Shown piece after piece: positions 1 through 7,645 of a stretch of DNA of 10,755 bases. The stretch lies in contig CAMPGR010000126.1 of NCBI GenBank assembly GCA_946885605.1, positions 1 through 10,755 of the forward strand. The letters are read 5' to 3'. A model generated the notes under the pieces. That model ran no database searches, was not told the DNA's origin, and worked only from the letters and a program-made list of their open reading frames with translations. How positions within the stretch are numbered: position 1 is the stretch's first letter; each line of letters starts with the position of its first letter. A program made the translations under genes and the position numbers. Source of the DNA: an uncultured Pseudomonadota bacterium. Lineage in GTDB: Bacteria > Pseudomonadota > Gammaproteobacteria > Burkholderiales > SG8-41.

Positions 1-90
1 CGTTCCGCGCCGCGCCAATTCCAGCGCCGTGGCGACGCCAGCCAAACCCGCACCGAGTACAGCGACCCCGACTCGCCTGCCACGAAGCAT
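1..90 (-). CDS. FAD/NAD-binding oxidoreductase, N-terminal fragment (partial)
   Basis: The reverse strand from 90 downward gives an ATG followed by 30 open codons that run off the window edge. The peptide has a hydrophobic strand and then a dinucleotide-binding GxGxxG motif (GAGLAG, residues 13-18), followed by an alanine-rich helix (VATALELARRG). This is the classic N-terminal Rossmann fold of FAD-dependent oxidoreductases such as amino-acid oxidases, amine oxidases or protoporphyrinogen-oxidase-like enzymes. An AGGGAGG ribosome-binding site lies five bases before the ATG, which fixes the start. The gene begins 33 bases after the stop of the preceding glycosyltransferase on the same strand, so it is probably the next gene of the operon. 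The substrate cannot be told from 30 residues. A dehydrogenase of another Rossmann family is possible but less likely, given how close the motif is to the N-terminus. Confidence 0.8.
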   Translation of the reverse strand, partial: MLRGRRVGVAVLGAGLAGVATALELARRGT

Positions 91-95
91 GGTTG

Positions 96-102
96 CCTCC
101 CT
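96..102 (-). promoter_or_regulatory. Ribosome-binding site of the oxidoreductase
   Basis: On the minus strand these bases read AGGGAGG, close to the anti-Shine-Dalgarno complement, five bases before the ATG at 90. It is one of the strongest sites in the window and supports this ATG as a true start, although only 30 codons are visible. Confidence 0.75.
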
Positions 103-123
103 GTATTCTTCTGTTCGATTCAG

Positions 124-1368
124 CTAATGGGGAAAGGCGCCCTCGAAGCTTGCCTTTCCTGCAGCTATTGTGTCTCCGCGATGCGCTCCGACGCAGCGTT
201 CTATTATGCGATCCAGCCGTTGCATCGATCGAGACCAATCGTGATGCGACAACATGCGAGCGCGGCCCGCGAGAGCAAGCCGCTCGCGTTCTGCAGGGTT
301 CTCCAGAATGCGCAGTACGGCCGCGGCGTGCTCCTCATGCGTGTTCGCTACCAGGAAATGCTCTTCCCGCAAGGCATCCACGCCGCCCGCGGCCACCGCG
401 CTGGTGACCACGGGAACGCCTGAGGCCATGGCCTCGAGGATCTTGTTCTGCGTGCCCCGAGCGATATTGAGTGGTGCGACCATCAGCGCGGAACGATTTA
501 AATAGGGACGCACATCCGGGACGGATCCGGTTACCGTCACGCCGGGAAGCTCGCCCAGTTTCCGGATGGCAGGAGAAGGATCGGCGCCGATGATGCGCAG
601 CTTCGTCTTCGGCCGACGCGCCTGGATGCGCGGCAAGACGTTGGCGCAGAAATCACGCATGCACTCCTGGTTGGGGTAATAATCCATGCGCCCTACAAAG
701 CAGATCGTATCCCCATCGTAGCCCCTGCCGTCGGGCGCGAAATAGGTGTGATCGACGCCATTGGGAAACCAGTCGCTCGCAACCCCCGTCCCGTATCCTT
801 CGAGTGTTTCCCATTCAGCGCGGGTCGTGGCCGTGCACATGTCGAATAGGCGCGCCAGGCGCTTCTCTTCGCGCACCATTTTCTTTCCCTCCAGCCAGTA
901 GCCGGACGAAACGGGAAATGGCTTGTAGTGCACGTACTCGAGCCACTTCTGCGAGTCCATATCGCCGAAGTCGAGGATTTTGCGGATGCCGCGAACGTGC
1001 TCCACGTACGGCGCCGCGGACGAGCAATGGACGAATATGAGATCGAAGCGCTCGGAAGCGAGCCACTCCCGCACCCGGCGCGCCAACCTGGGGGAATAGA
1101 AAAAGCCGAACGACGAAGGCCTGAGCGTTGGCAACCGTGTCACCATGCGAGCGAGCTGGATCGGATTACTTACGAGGGCCACCTCGAAGCGCTTGCAGTA
1201 AGGCGCAATCCCGGCGCCCTCCTCCGCTTCCTGCTGGCTTCGCGCGAGTGAGGCGACCGACACCTCATGCCCCGAAGCAGTGAGGTGCTTGATCATATTG
1301 AACGGCCGAATCTTGCCGCCGCGCTTGGGCGGGTACGGAAAACGATGGCAGACGTAGAGTATCTTCAT
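124..1368 (-). CDS. GT4 glycosyltransferase, PEP-CTERM/EpsH1-associated (stp1 type, TIGR03087-like)
   Basis: A protein of 414 residues, the usual size for GT-B fold retaining glycosyltransferases of family GT4, expected to add a sugar to the growing polysaccharide unit at the cytoplasmic face of the inner membrane. The N-terminal domain begins MKILYVCHRFPYPPKRGGKI, which resembles the PEP-CTERM/EpsH1-associated sugar transferase family 1. The C-terminal domain has FPNGVDHTYF (201-210), VGRMDYYPNQ (225-234) and NKILEAMASGVPVV (308-321). The second glutamate of the GT4 E-x7-E pair is present (E312), but the first position is arginine (R304). I believe this is normal for this branch, but it differs from the other glycosyltransferases here. 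The start was chosen at 1368 because homology begins there and the ATG overlaps the stop of the upstream amidotransferase (ATGA). No strong ribosome-binding site is visible, which suggests translational coupling. Donor and acceptor are unknown. Confidence 0.93.
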   Translation of the reverse strand: MKILYVCHRFPYPPKRGGKIRPFNMIKHLTASGHEVSVASLARSQQEAEEGAGIAPYCKRFEVALVSNPIQLARMVTRLPTLRPSSFGFFYSPRLARRVREWLASERFDLIFVHCSSAAPYVEHVRGIRKILDFGDMDSQKWLEYVHYKPFPVSSGYWLEGKKMVREEKRLARLFDMCTATTRAEWETLEGYGTGVASDWFPNGVDHTYFAPDGRGYDGDTICFVGRMDYYPNQECMRDFCANVLPRIQARRPKTKLRIIGADPSPAIRKLGELPGVTVTGSVPDVRPYLNRSALMVAPLNIARGTQNKILEAMASGVPVVTSAVAAGGVDALREEHFLVANTHEEHAAAVLRILENPAERERLALAGRARMLSHHDWSRSMQRLDRIIERCVGAHRGDTIAAGKASFEGAFPH

Positions 1369-3287
1369 GCAAGTATCGTCCTGAGTTCTGCCGTCACGTC
1401 TTCGGGTGAACGGCCGTCGATGTACAGGCGTGACCAGATTTCCAGATTCATAAGCGACAGAAGCCGGTCGGTGCCATCGATGCGGCTCGCCTCGTGCAGT
1501 GCGATCAAGTCCGCCACGGCAGGATAGTGAAAGAGCTGGCGCGCCTCCACTGCTGGCTGGGAGAGCAGATTTCGAACGAGCGGAGCGAGGCTGCCCTTCA
1601 GCCACGCGCCCATCGGCGTGCCGAAACCGCGCTTTTCCCGATCGAGAATATCGCCCGGCAGCAGGCCTGACACCGCTTCCTTCATGGCATGTTTAAGACG
1701 GCCGCCCCGAACCTTTATGTCATGCGGAATGCGGGCGGCCAGTTCGACCAGTTCATGGTCGAGCAGCGGGACGCGGCATTCGAGAGAAACCGCCATGCTC
1801 ATCTTGTCGGTGAGCATGAGAAGGTCGTCGGGAAGCTGCGTTTCCGCATCTACAGCAAGCATCCGGTTGAGTGGGTCGTCGCCGCCCGCCTGGGCAAACG
1901 CGTCAGCCACCATGTCGCTGCGCGCGACGCCGTTCACTCGAAGGAGCTTTGCCGGCTCTGCCAGCGGAAACACTTCCACATAGGTGCGATAGCGTTCCTC
2001 GAAAGAAAGGTCGGCAGACTTGAGAAACGCCTTCGTAAGCCGAGAGAGGTTCAACAGCGGCGAATGGCGGTCGCTCGGAAGCCGCTCGCCGAACGCCCTC
2101 GCGGTGCGCCTCATCCATCGTGGCAGCCGCTCGAAGTAAGCGTGGTAATGATTCCCGAGATAGCGCCGGTAGCCGCCAAAGAGCTCGTCTCCGCCGACGC
2201 CGGACAGGATCACCGTTACATCGCGTCGGGCGAACTGCGACACGAGATACGTCGTGATGAAAGCCGTATCGCACAGCGGCTCGTCCATGTGCCAAAGCAG
2301 ATGCGGCAGAAGCGCGACCACATCCGGCTTCACGACGATTTCTTGATGCTCGGTGCCAAAGAGCTCCGCCACGCGACGAGCATAGGGCAATTCGTTGTAA
2401 TAGGCCTCCGCCCCGGCGCCCTCAAAACCAATTGCGTAAGTGCGTATCGGCCGATCGCTGTGTCGCGCCATGCATCCCACCACGGTGCTGGAATCGATCC
2501 CGCCTGAAAGGAACGCGCCGATCGGGACGTCGCTCACCATCTGCATGCGAACCGACTCGTCGATACGCGTGCGCACGCGTTCAACCCATTCCGCTTCGGG
2601 AAGGCGCTCCACCTCTGCCGGCAATCGCCAGTAACGACGGCGCTCGATCCGGCTACCCTCGACGATGAGCAGACTGGCCGGAGGCAGTTTCTCAATGCCG
2701 CGGAAGATCGAGCGCGGCGCCGCAACGTAACCGAGGTTCAGGTACGAGTACAGCGCGGTGGGATCGATTTCGGCGCGCACGCCCGGAAGCGCGAGCAGGG
2801 CCTTCGCCTCGGATGCAAACGCAATGCGCTCGCGCTCCTGCAGCACATAGATCGGCTTGATCCCGAGCCGGTCCCGTCCTACCACGAGGCGGCGGCGTGG
2901 GGCGTCCCACAGGGCGAAAGCGAACATGCCGTTCAGGCGGTGGATGAAGTCGTCACCGTACTCGGCGTAGCAGTGAATGATGACCTCGCTGTCCGACCTG
3001 GTCCTGAAGCGATGGCCGAGCGCCTCGAGCTCCTTGCGCAGCTCCCTGAAGTTGTAGATCTCGCCATTGCACACGAGCCACAGCGTGCCTTCGCTGTTGC
3101 TGAGAGGCTGGTGCCCGCCCGCGAGGTCGATGATCGACAACCGGCGCATACCTATCGCGCACGCACCGTCAGCATGAATGCCTTCGTCGTCGGGGCCCCG
3201 ATGCACCGTGGCGCGCGCCATGGACTTCAGGACTTCCGGCTCCGCCGGGCGCCCGTCGAGCTGCAAGACACCGAATATGCCGCACAT
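1365..3287 (-). CDS. asnB: Asparagine-synthase-type glutamine amidotransferase (second paralog)
   Basis: A 640-residue enzyme of the glutamine-hydrolysing asparagine synthase family. It releases ammonia from glutamine in the N-terminal domain and transfers it to an ATP-activated carboxylate in the C-terminal domain. Seen: MCGIFG start with nucleophile C2, RRLSIIDL (48-55), CNGEIYNF (73-80), D99, the PP-loop SGGIDSS (261-267), SGVGGDE (362-368), and a conserved segment around DKMSMAVSLECRVPLLDH (494-511). The start at 3287 was chosen because the catalytic cysteine must become N-terminal after removal of Met; the frame stays open 42 codons further upstream, but without homology. The gene begins 11 bases after the previous stop, with a weak GGAAAG site. 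Its place among EPS glycosyltransferases suggests it amidates a sugar acid or similar group rather than making free asparagine, but true asparagine synthesis cannot be excluded. The symbol is given at family level only. Confidence 0.92.
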   Translation of the reverse strand: MCGIFGVLQLDGRPAEPEVLKSMARATVHRGPDDEGIHADGACAIGMRRLSIIDLAGGHQPLSNSEGTLWLVCNGEIYNFRELRKELEALGHRFRTRSDSEVIIHCYAEYGDDFIHRLNGMFAFALWDAPRRRLVVGRDRLGIKPIYVLQERERIAFASEAKALLALPGVRAEIDPTALYSYLNLGYVAAPRSIFRGIEKLPPASLLIVEGSRIERRRYWRLPAEVERLPEAEWVERVRTRIDESVRMQMVSDVPIGAFLSGGIDSSTVVGCMARHSDRPIRTYAIGFEGAGAEAYYNELPYARRVAELFGTEHQEIVVKPDVVALLPHLLWHMDEPLCDTAFITTYLVSQFARRDVTVILSGVGGDELFGGYRRYLGNHYHAYFERLPRWMRRTARAFGERLPSDRHSPLLNLSRLTKAFLKSADLSFEERYRTYVEVFPLAEPAKLLRVNGVARSDMVADAFAQAGGDDPLNRMLAVDAETQLPDDLLMLTDKMSMAVSLECRVPLLDHELVELAARIPHDIKVRGGRLKHAMKEAVSGLLPGDILDREKRGFGTPMGAWLKGSLAPLVRNLLSQPAVEARQLFHYPAVADLIALHEASRIDGTDRLLSLMNLEIWSRLYIDGRSPEDVTAELRTILA

Positions 3288-3298
3288 GGCGCTTTCCG

Positions 3299-4513
3299 CT
3301 ATGTGTGACTGAGCGTCGCCGGCGCGGGCGACGAAGCGCCGCGCGCTGCGCGGCTCAGGATTTCGAGCTGGCCATTCGTTGTCGCCGTCCAGCTGAAGCG
3401 CTGGGCGTAGCACCGCGCAGCGTGTGGCGGCCGGTTCCGCGACACAAGCTCTCGCACCGATCGGGCGATAGCCTCGGGGGTGCGCTCTTGCAGGAGAACG
3501 CCTGCTTCGTCCGACGCGACGACTTCCGCGCAGCCTCCGACATCGCTAGCGATGACCGGGGTGTCGCAAGCAAGCGATTCGAGCAGCACGTTGGGCCAGC
3601 CCTCGCTGAAGGAAGCGAGCACGAGAACATCGGCCGCGCTGTAATACTCGATCAGCCGCTCCTGCGGAAGCGGACCGAGAAAGCGCACGCGGGCCGATAC
3701 TCCGAGCTGCCTGGAATGTTCCTGGAGCCGCTGCTGCTCGGCACCCGCGCCCGCAATCAGCAATTGCGCGTCGGGCAGCAGTGCCAGCGCCTCGATCACG
3801 AGGTGGTGAGACTTGAGCGGTACCAGGTTCCCCACACTCAACAGCACCAAACCGGACAAGCCGTGCGCCTTGCGGGTCGCGTCCCTATCCGCCGGGCGAA
3901 AAAAATCGGTATCGACACCGTTGCGCAGCACGGTGAGCTTTTCGGGATCGATTCCAAGATCTATCGCGGTTTTCTTCAACGCCTCGCTCACCGTGATAAC
4001 GGCATGCGCGCGGCGCGCAGCCCAGCGAATGAGGCGGCGCGGCACAGCGTAGCGAGGAAGGAGATTGAGGTCGCTTCCGCGTGCGGTTATGACGAAGGGC
4101 TTGCGGAAGCGTTCTCCGATCAGCGCGGCTGCAACCCCATCCGGATAAAAGTAATGCGCGTCGATCACGTCGAAGTTGTAGCCGTTCGCGATGAGCCGGC
4201 TCACCGCAGGCGCCACAGCGAGCGCAAGCGCGAAAGGAGCAACTGCCATTCCGACTTTTGGTATGGCGGGATAGCGCGGGCGCAGCACGTGAATGCCGTG
4301 GCGTATCTCTTCACGCGGTGCGGCGGCGTGCAGCGCATATTCACCGAAGCGCGGGTTCACCGAGGGGAACCACGGCACCGGCGACATCACTTTGCTTTCG
4401 ATCATGCCGCTCTTGAGCAGCTGGCGCAGCCGCGTCTCCACGAATACGCCGTAGCCTGGGCGTTGCGGCTGAGGATAAAGCCTGCTGAACGTCAGGATTT
4501 TGACGGGCGCCAT
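3299..4513 (-). CDS. GT4 family glycosyltransferase
   Basis: A 404-residue GT-B fold glycosyltransferase. The N-terminal acceptor domain starts MAPVKILTFSRLYPQ and includes HYFYPDG (120-126) and TARGSDLN (143-150). The donor-binding C-terminal domain carries VLRNGVDTDFF (195-205), SVGNLVPLKSHH (226-237) and an intact E-x7-E pair, E304 and E312, in the stretch SEGWPNVLLES. The start at 4513 is preferred over the upstream one at 4570: homology begins there, and a TGGAGC ribosome-binding site lies five bases before it. It overlaps the end of the preceding glycosyltransferase by 22 bases, which points to translational coupling. I recognise the GT4 family but not a specific subfamily. By context it probably adds one residue to the exopolysaccharide repeat unit; sugar and linkage are unknown. 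Confidence 0.93.
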   Translation of the reverse strand: MAPVKILTFSRLYPQPQRPGYGVFVETRLRQLLKSGMIESKVMSPVPWFPSVNPRFGEYALHAAAPREEIRHGIHVLRPRYPAIPKVGMAVAPFALALAVAPAVSRLIANGYNFDVIDAHYFYPDGVAAALIGERFRKPFVITARGSDLNLLPRYAVPRRLIRWAARRAHAVITVSEALKKTAIDLGIDPEKLTVLRNGVDTDFFRPADRDATRKAHGLSGLVLLSVGNLVPLKSHHLVIEALALLPDAQLLIAGAGAEQQRLQEHSRQLGVSARVRFLGPLPQERLIEYYSAADVLVLASFSEGWPNVLLESLACDTPVIASDVGGCAEVVASDEAGVLLQERTPEAIARSVRELVSRNRPPHAARCYAQRFSWTATTNGQLEILSRAARGASSPAPATLSHT

Positions 4514-5718
4514 GCCGGCTCCATGAGATTGCGGTACACGTCGGCATAGCGGGCGGCGCAGTCCTTCCAATTGCGTTCCTGTTCCACGTAGCGCCGCGCT
4601 GCGGCCTTGAGGCTCGGCCAGCGTTCGCGCTGCTCGAGGAGTTCTCGCACGGCTTTTGCCAGCGCCGTGGGATCGCCCGCGGGAAAGAGCACGCCCGTCT
4701 CCCCGGGGCGAATCAACTCACGATGGCCGCCAACGTCGGATGCGGCGACGAGTCGGCCCTGCGCCATCGCTTCCAGCGGCTTGAGCGGTGTGACGAGCTC
4801 GGTGAGACGCATGGAGAGGCGCGGGTACACAAGGATATCGATGAGGTCGTAGTACCGCTGCACGCCGTCATGATGTACCCGGCCTGCGAATACGACCTCT
4901 TTTGCAATGCCGAGCTGGATGGCGAGCCTTTTCAGTTCCTCCTCCTGCCGCCCTCCCCCTACAAGCAGTACCCGGATGGAGGGGTTTTCTGCGAGCAGCT
5001 CGGGCATCGCCCGGAGGAGTATCGGAAGCCCTTCGTAGGCATAAAACGACCCGATGAAGCCCAGCACCAGCGCCCCGTCGAGACCCAATGCACTTTGCAA
5101 GCCGCGATCCGGCTGGCCTGCGGTCTTAAACCGGTCGATATCGACCGCATTCGGAACGACGCTCACCTTTTGCGCCGGAATGCCGCGTGCGACGATGTCC
5201 TTTCTGAGCCCCTCGCAGATTGTGGTCACAGCATCGGCGCGTTTGAGTGTCCACGTCTCCAGTCCCCGGCTCAGGCGATAGCGCAGCCCACCTGGGCGCG
5301 CCGTGCCGTGGTTCACCGCTGCGTCTTCCCACGACGCTCTCACCTCGTATACGACCGGGATGTTCAGCCTGCGACCGACGCGCAGCGCAGGAATGGCGTT
5401 GAGTATCGGCGAGTGCGCATGCAGGATATGCGGGCGATGCCGCCGCGCGACTTCGTCGATGCGGTGCGCAATCTCTCCCATGAGTTCGACTTCCTCCAGC
5501 CCTCTCAGCCCTTCCAGAATTCCACCGGGCGGCCGGGTGCGGTAGAAATGCCAGCCATCCACCTGCTCCTCTTCGTTGGCCGTCTTGCCCTGCTTGGGAC
5601 TCGTGATATGCAGAGTCTCCCAGCCGAGCGACCGCTGCTCTTTGAGTATTGCGAGCGTGCGGAATGCGTAGCCGCTCTGCAGCGGAATGGAATGGTCGAG
5701 GATATGGAGAATGCGCAT
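4492..5718 (-). CDS. GT4 glycosyltransferase, exosortase A-associated (stp3 type, TIGR04063-like)
   Basis: A 408-residue GT4-type glycosyltransferase. The N-terminus MRILHILDHSIPLQSGYAFR, with SPKQG at 40-44, strongly resembles the exosortase A/PEP-CTERM-associated glycosyltransferase family named after Daro_2409. Other marks are HAHSPILNAIPALRVGRR (100-117), VVPNAVDIDRF (187-197), FIGSFYAYEGL (221-231) and LLVGGGRQEEEL (251-262). In the catalytic segment TELVTPLKPLEAMAQG (306-321) the two glutamates E307 and E316 are eight residues apart instead of the usual seven, so the first may not be structurally equivalent to the GT4 catalytic-site glutamate; I believe this is a family trait. The ATG lies one base after the TGA of the amidotransferase (TGA-A-ATG), so the two are almost certainly co-translated. 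It is expected to act at the cytoplasmic face of the inner membrane in EPS assembly; the sugar is not known. Confidence 0.94.
   Translation of the reverse strand: MRILHILDHSIPLQSGYAFRTLAILKEQRSLGWETLHITSPKQGKTANEEEQVDGWHFYRTRPPGGILEGLRGLEEVELMGEIAHRIDEVARRHRPHILHAHSPILNAIPALRVGRRLNIPVVYEVRASWEDAAVNHGTARPGGLRYRLSRGLETWTLKRADAVTTICEGLRKDIVARGIPAQKVSVVPNAVDIDRFKTAGQPDRGLQSALGLDGALVLGFIGSFYAYEGLPILLRAMPELLAENPSIRVLLVGGGRQEEELKRLAIQLGIAKEVVFAGRVHHDGVQRYYDLIDILVYPRLSMRLTELVTPLKPLEAMAQGRLVAASDVGGHRELIRPGETGVLFPAGDPTALAKAVRELLEQRERWPSLKAAARRYVEQERNWKDCAARYADVYRNLMEPAWRPSKS
4518..4523 (-). promoter_or_regulatory. Ribosome-binding site inside the preceding gene
   Basis: On the minus strand these bases read TGGAGC, with GGAG five bases before the ATG at 4513. 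The site lies within the coding sequence of the upstream glycosyltransferase and decides the start of the downstream one in favour of 4513 over 4570. Confidence 0.6.
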
Positions 5719-5719
5719 T

Positions 5720-7645
5720 TCAGACCGCCATCTCCGTTCTCATCGCCACGGACGCACCCATTACGTTGCGCAGGAACGATTCGAACATGAGAAGCGTCCA
5801 CAGCGGCGCGCTGTAATCCCGGCGGCCCGATTGATGGTCGTCCACCAAGCGTCTCAGGTAGGTAGCGTTGAACCAGCCGGTGTCGGCCAGCACCGGCCCG
5901 AGCACGGCCGACCTGACGGTCTGCCGCAGCGGACCGCGGAACCAGTGGATGAGCGGGACCGAAAAGCCCATCTTGGGCCGGTAGAGTATGTCGTCCGGCA
6001 AGTACGGCGCGAGCGCTTTCTTCAATAGCCACTTACCCTCGCCGTTGCGCAATTTCATCTCCGGAGGGAGCCCGGACAGCCATTCCACCAGCGGATGGTC
6101 CATGAGCGGCTCGCGCACCTCCAGCGAGTGCGCCATGCTCGCGCGATCCACTTTCGTGTTGATGTCGCCCACGAGATAGGTTTTGAGATCGAGGTATTGG
6201 ATCAGCGAGAGCGGATGATCCGAAGGGGCGCGCGCCCCGTGACGGCGCAGCACTTCGACGGCAGCGTAACCCTGCAATTCACGCCGAAAGCGATCCGTGA
6301 ATAGCTGCTCTCGCATCCCGTCGTGCATTATGGAAACGCTGTGGAAGTACGCTTCCAGAGAGTTGCGCGCAAGCGCCTGGAACGTGGATTTCGCGCGCAG
6401 GACACGGGGCGCCCAATCCGCCTTGGGATAGATCTGGCCGAGCAGCCCGAATACCGGCCGGCGCACTTGCAGCGGCAGGAGCGAGCGCACGCGTTCTTCA
6501 TTGAGATGCCAGCGGTAACGCCGATAGCCCCCGAAGTTCTCGTCGCCGCCGTCGCCTGACAACGCCACCGTCACCCTTTTCCGCGCCAGCTCGCACACGC
6601 GATAGGTCGGCATCGCGGAACTGTCCGCATACGGTTCGTCGTACAGCCCGGCAAGGCGATCGACAAGGCTGAAGTCGTCCGGGTCCACCTCTTCGACGTA
6701 ATGCCGGGTGGCATACCGCGATGCGACCGCTTGCGCGTACACCGACTCGTTGAACGCCACATCGCCGAAGGAAATCGAGCAGGTGCTCACCGGGTCCGGG
6801 GAGAGCCCCGCCATCATCGCCACGACTGCGCTTGAATCGACGCCGCCCGAGAGAAAAGCGCCCAGCGGCACTTCGGAGATAAGCCGGATTTGCACCGACT
6901 CCTGAAGCCGTCGTATCAGTTCCTCGCTCGCTTCCTGCTCCGTGATGGGAGGCCCGGGCTTGAACGGCACGTCCCAGTACTCGCGGGGCGCGGGCGCCCG
7001 CTTGCCGCGTTCGATCGTCAACGTGCACGCTGGCGGGAGCTTGAAGACGTTCCTGAAGATGGTGCGCGGGTCCGGGATGTAACCGTAGCCAAAGTACTCT
7101 TCGATTGCGAGCGGATCGATTTCGCGCTGGAGACCCGGGTGAACCAGCAGCGATTTCAGCTCCGATCCGATGATCCACATGCCATCGGCGAGTTGGCTGT
7201 AAAACAGCGGCTTGACGCCCAGGCGGTCGCGCGCAAGGAACAGAGTCTGCAGATTGCTATCCCAGAGCGCGAAGGCGAACATCCCGCGGAAGCGCCGAAC
7301 GCAATTGGCGCCCCACGCTTCCCAGGCGTGCACGATGACCTCGGTATCGCTTTTCGTGCGGAACACATGGCCCAGCGCCTGCAGTTCCGGCACGAGCTCC
7401 CGGAAGTTGTAGATCTCTCCGTTGAACACCACCGCGACGCTGCGGTCCTCGTTGTAGAGCGGCTGCTGCCCGGTGGAAAGATCGATGATCGAGAGCCGGC
7501 GATGCCCGAGTGCAATGCCGGGTTCGAGGTGCACGCCGCCCTCATCCGGCCCGCGATGATGCTGCGACTCGTTCATCCGTTCCACGAGGCCGCGATCGAT
7601 GTCGCGGCGGCCGCGGCCATCGAACAGGGCTACGATTCCGCACAC
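5720..7645 (-). CDS. Exosortase A system-associated amidotransferase 1 (TIGR03108-like)
   Basis: A 641-residue class II glutamine amidotransferase of the asparagine synthase family, matching in length and N-terminus the amidotransferase regularly found beside xrtA. Seen: C2 nucleophile in (V/M)CGIVALFDG, HRRLSIIDLSTGQQPL (48-63), FNGEIYNF (74-81), D100, the ATP PP-loop SGGVDSS (266-272), SGDGGDEN (363-370) and DRASMAHSLEVREPLMDH (500-517). The start is a GTG at 7645: this places the cysteine at residue 2, and AGGGAGT lies eight bases upstream. The frame is open further upstream to 7858, but that stretch belongs to the overlapping glycosyltransferase gene and shows no homology. It overlaps that gene by 16 bases. 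The predicted role is to use glutamine to amidate a carboxylate in the polysaccharide or a precursor; the actual substrate of the family is not established as far as I know. Confidence 0.95.
   Translation of the reverse strand: MCGIVALFDGRGRRDIDRGLVERMNESQHHRGPDEGGVHLEPGIALGHRRLSIIDLSTGQQPLYNEDRSVAVVFNGEIYNFRELVPELQALGHVFRTKSDTEVIVHAWEAWGANCVRRFRGMFAFALWDSNLQTLFLARDRLGVKPLFYSQLADGMWIIGSELKSLLVHPGLQREIDPLAIEEYFGYGYIPDPRTIFRNVFKLPPACTLTIERGKRAPAPREYWDVPFKPGPPITEQEASEELIRRLQESVQIRLISEVPLGAFLSGGVDSSAVVAMMAGLSPDPVSTCSISFGDVAFNESVYAQAVASRYATRHYVEEVDPDDFSLVDRLAGLYDEPYADSSAMPTYRVCELARKRVTVALSGDGGDENFGGYRRYRWHLNEERVRSLLPLQVRRPVFGLLGQIYPKADWAPRVLRAKSTFQALARNSLEAYFHSVSIMHDGMREQLFTDRFRRELQGYAAVEVLRRHGARAPSDHPLSLIQYLDLKTYLVGDINTKVDRASMAHSLEVREPLMDHPLVEWLSGLPPEMKLRNGEGKWLLKKALAPYLPDDILYRPKMGFSVPLIHWFRGPLRQTVRSAVLGPVLADTGWFNATYLRRLVDDHQSGRRDYSAPLWTLLMFESFLRNVMGASVAMRTEMAV

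Noticed and set aside
91..123. Possible transcription terminator after the last glycosyltransferase
   Set aside because: The 33-base gap has no convincing hairpin with a T-run on the minus strand and carries a ribosome-binding site instead, which favours read-through.
1369..1605. N-terminal extension of the last glycosyltransferase by 79 residues
   Set aside because: It overlaps conserved amidotransferase codons and has no glycosyltransferase features; the ATG at 1368 sits at a typical ATGA junction.
1689..2507. Open frame of 272 codons on the plus strand
   Set aside because: Antisense to the asparagine-synthase-type gene; composition is shadow-like and no motif is seen.
3305..4549. Open frame of 414 codons on the plus strand
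   Set aside because: It lies wholly antisense to a clear GT4 glycosyltransferase, has Arg/His-rich low-complexity composition and no recognisable motif. Such frames are common opposite GC-rich genes.
4723..5790. Open frame of 355 codons on the plus strand
   Set aside because: Antisense to a well-supported glycosyltransferase and the end of the amidotransferase; no family features and no convincing start context.
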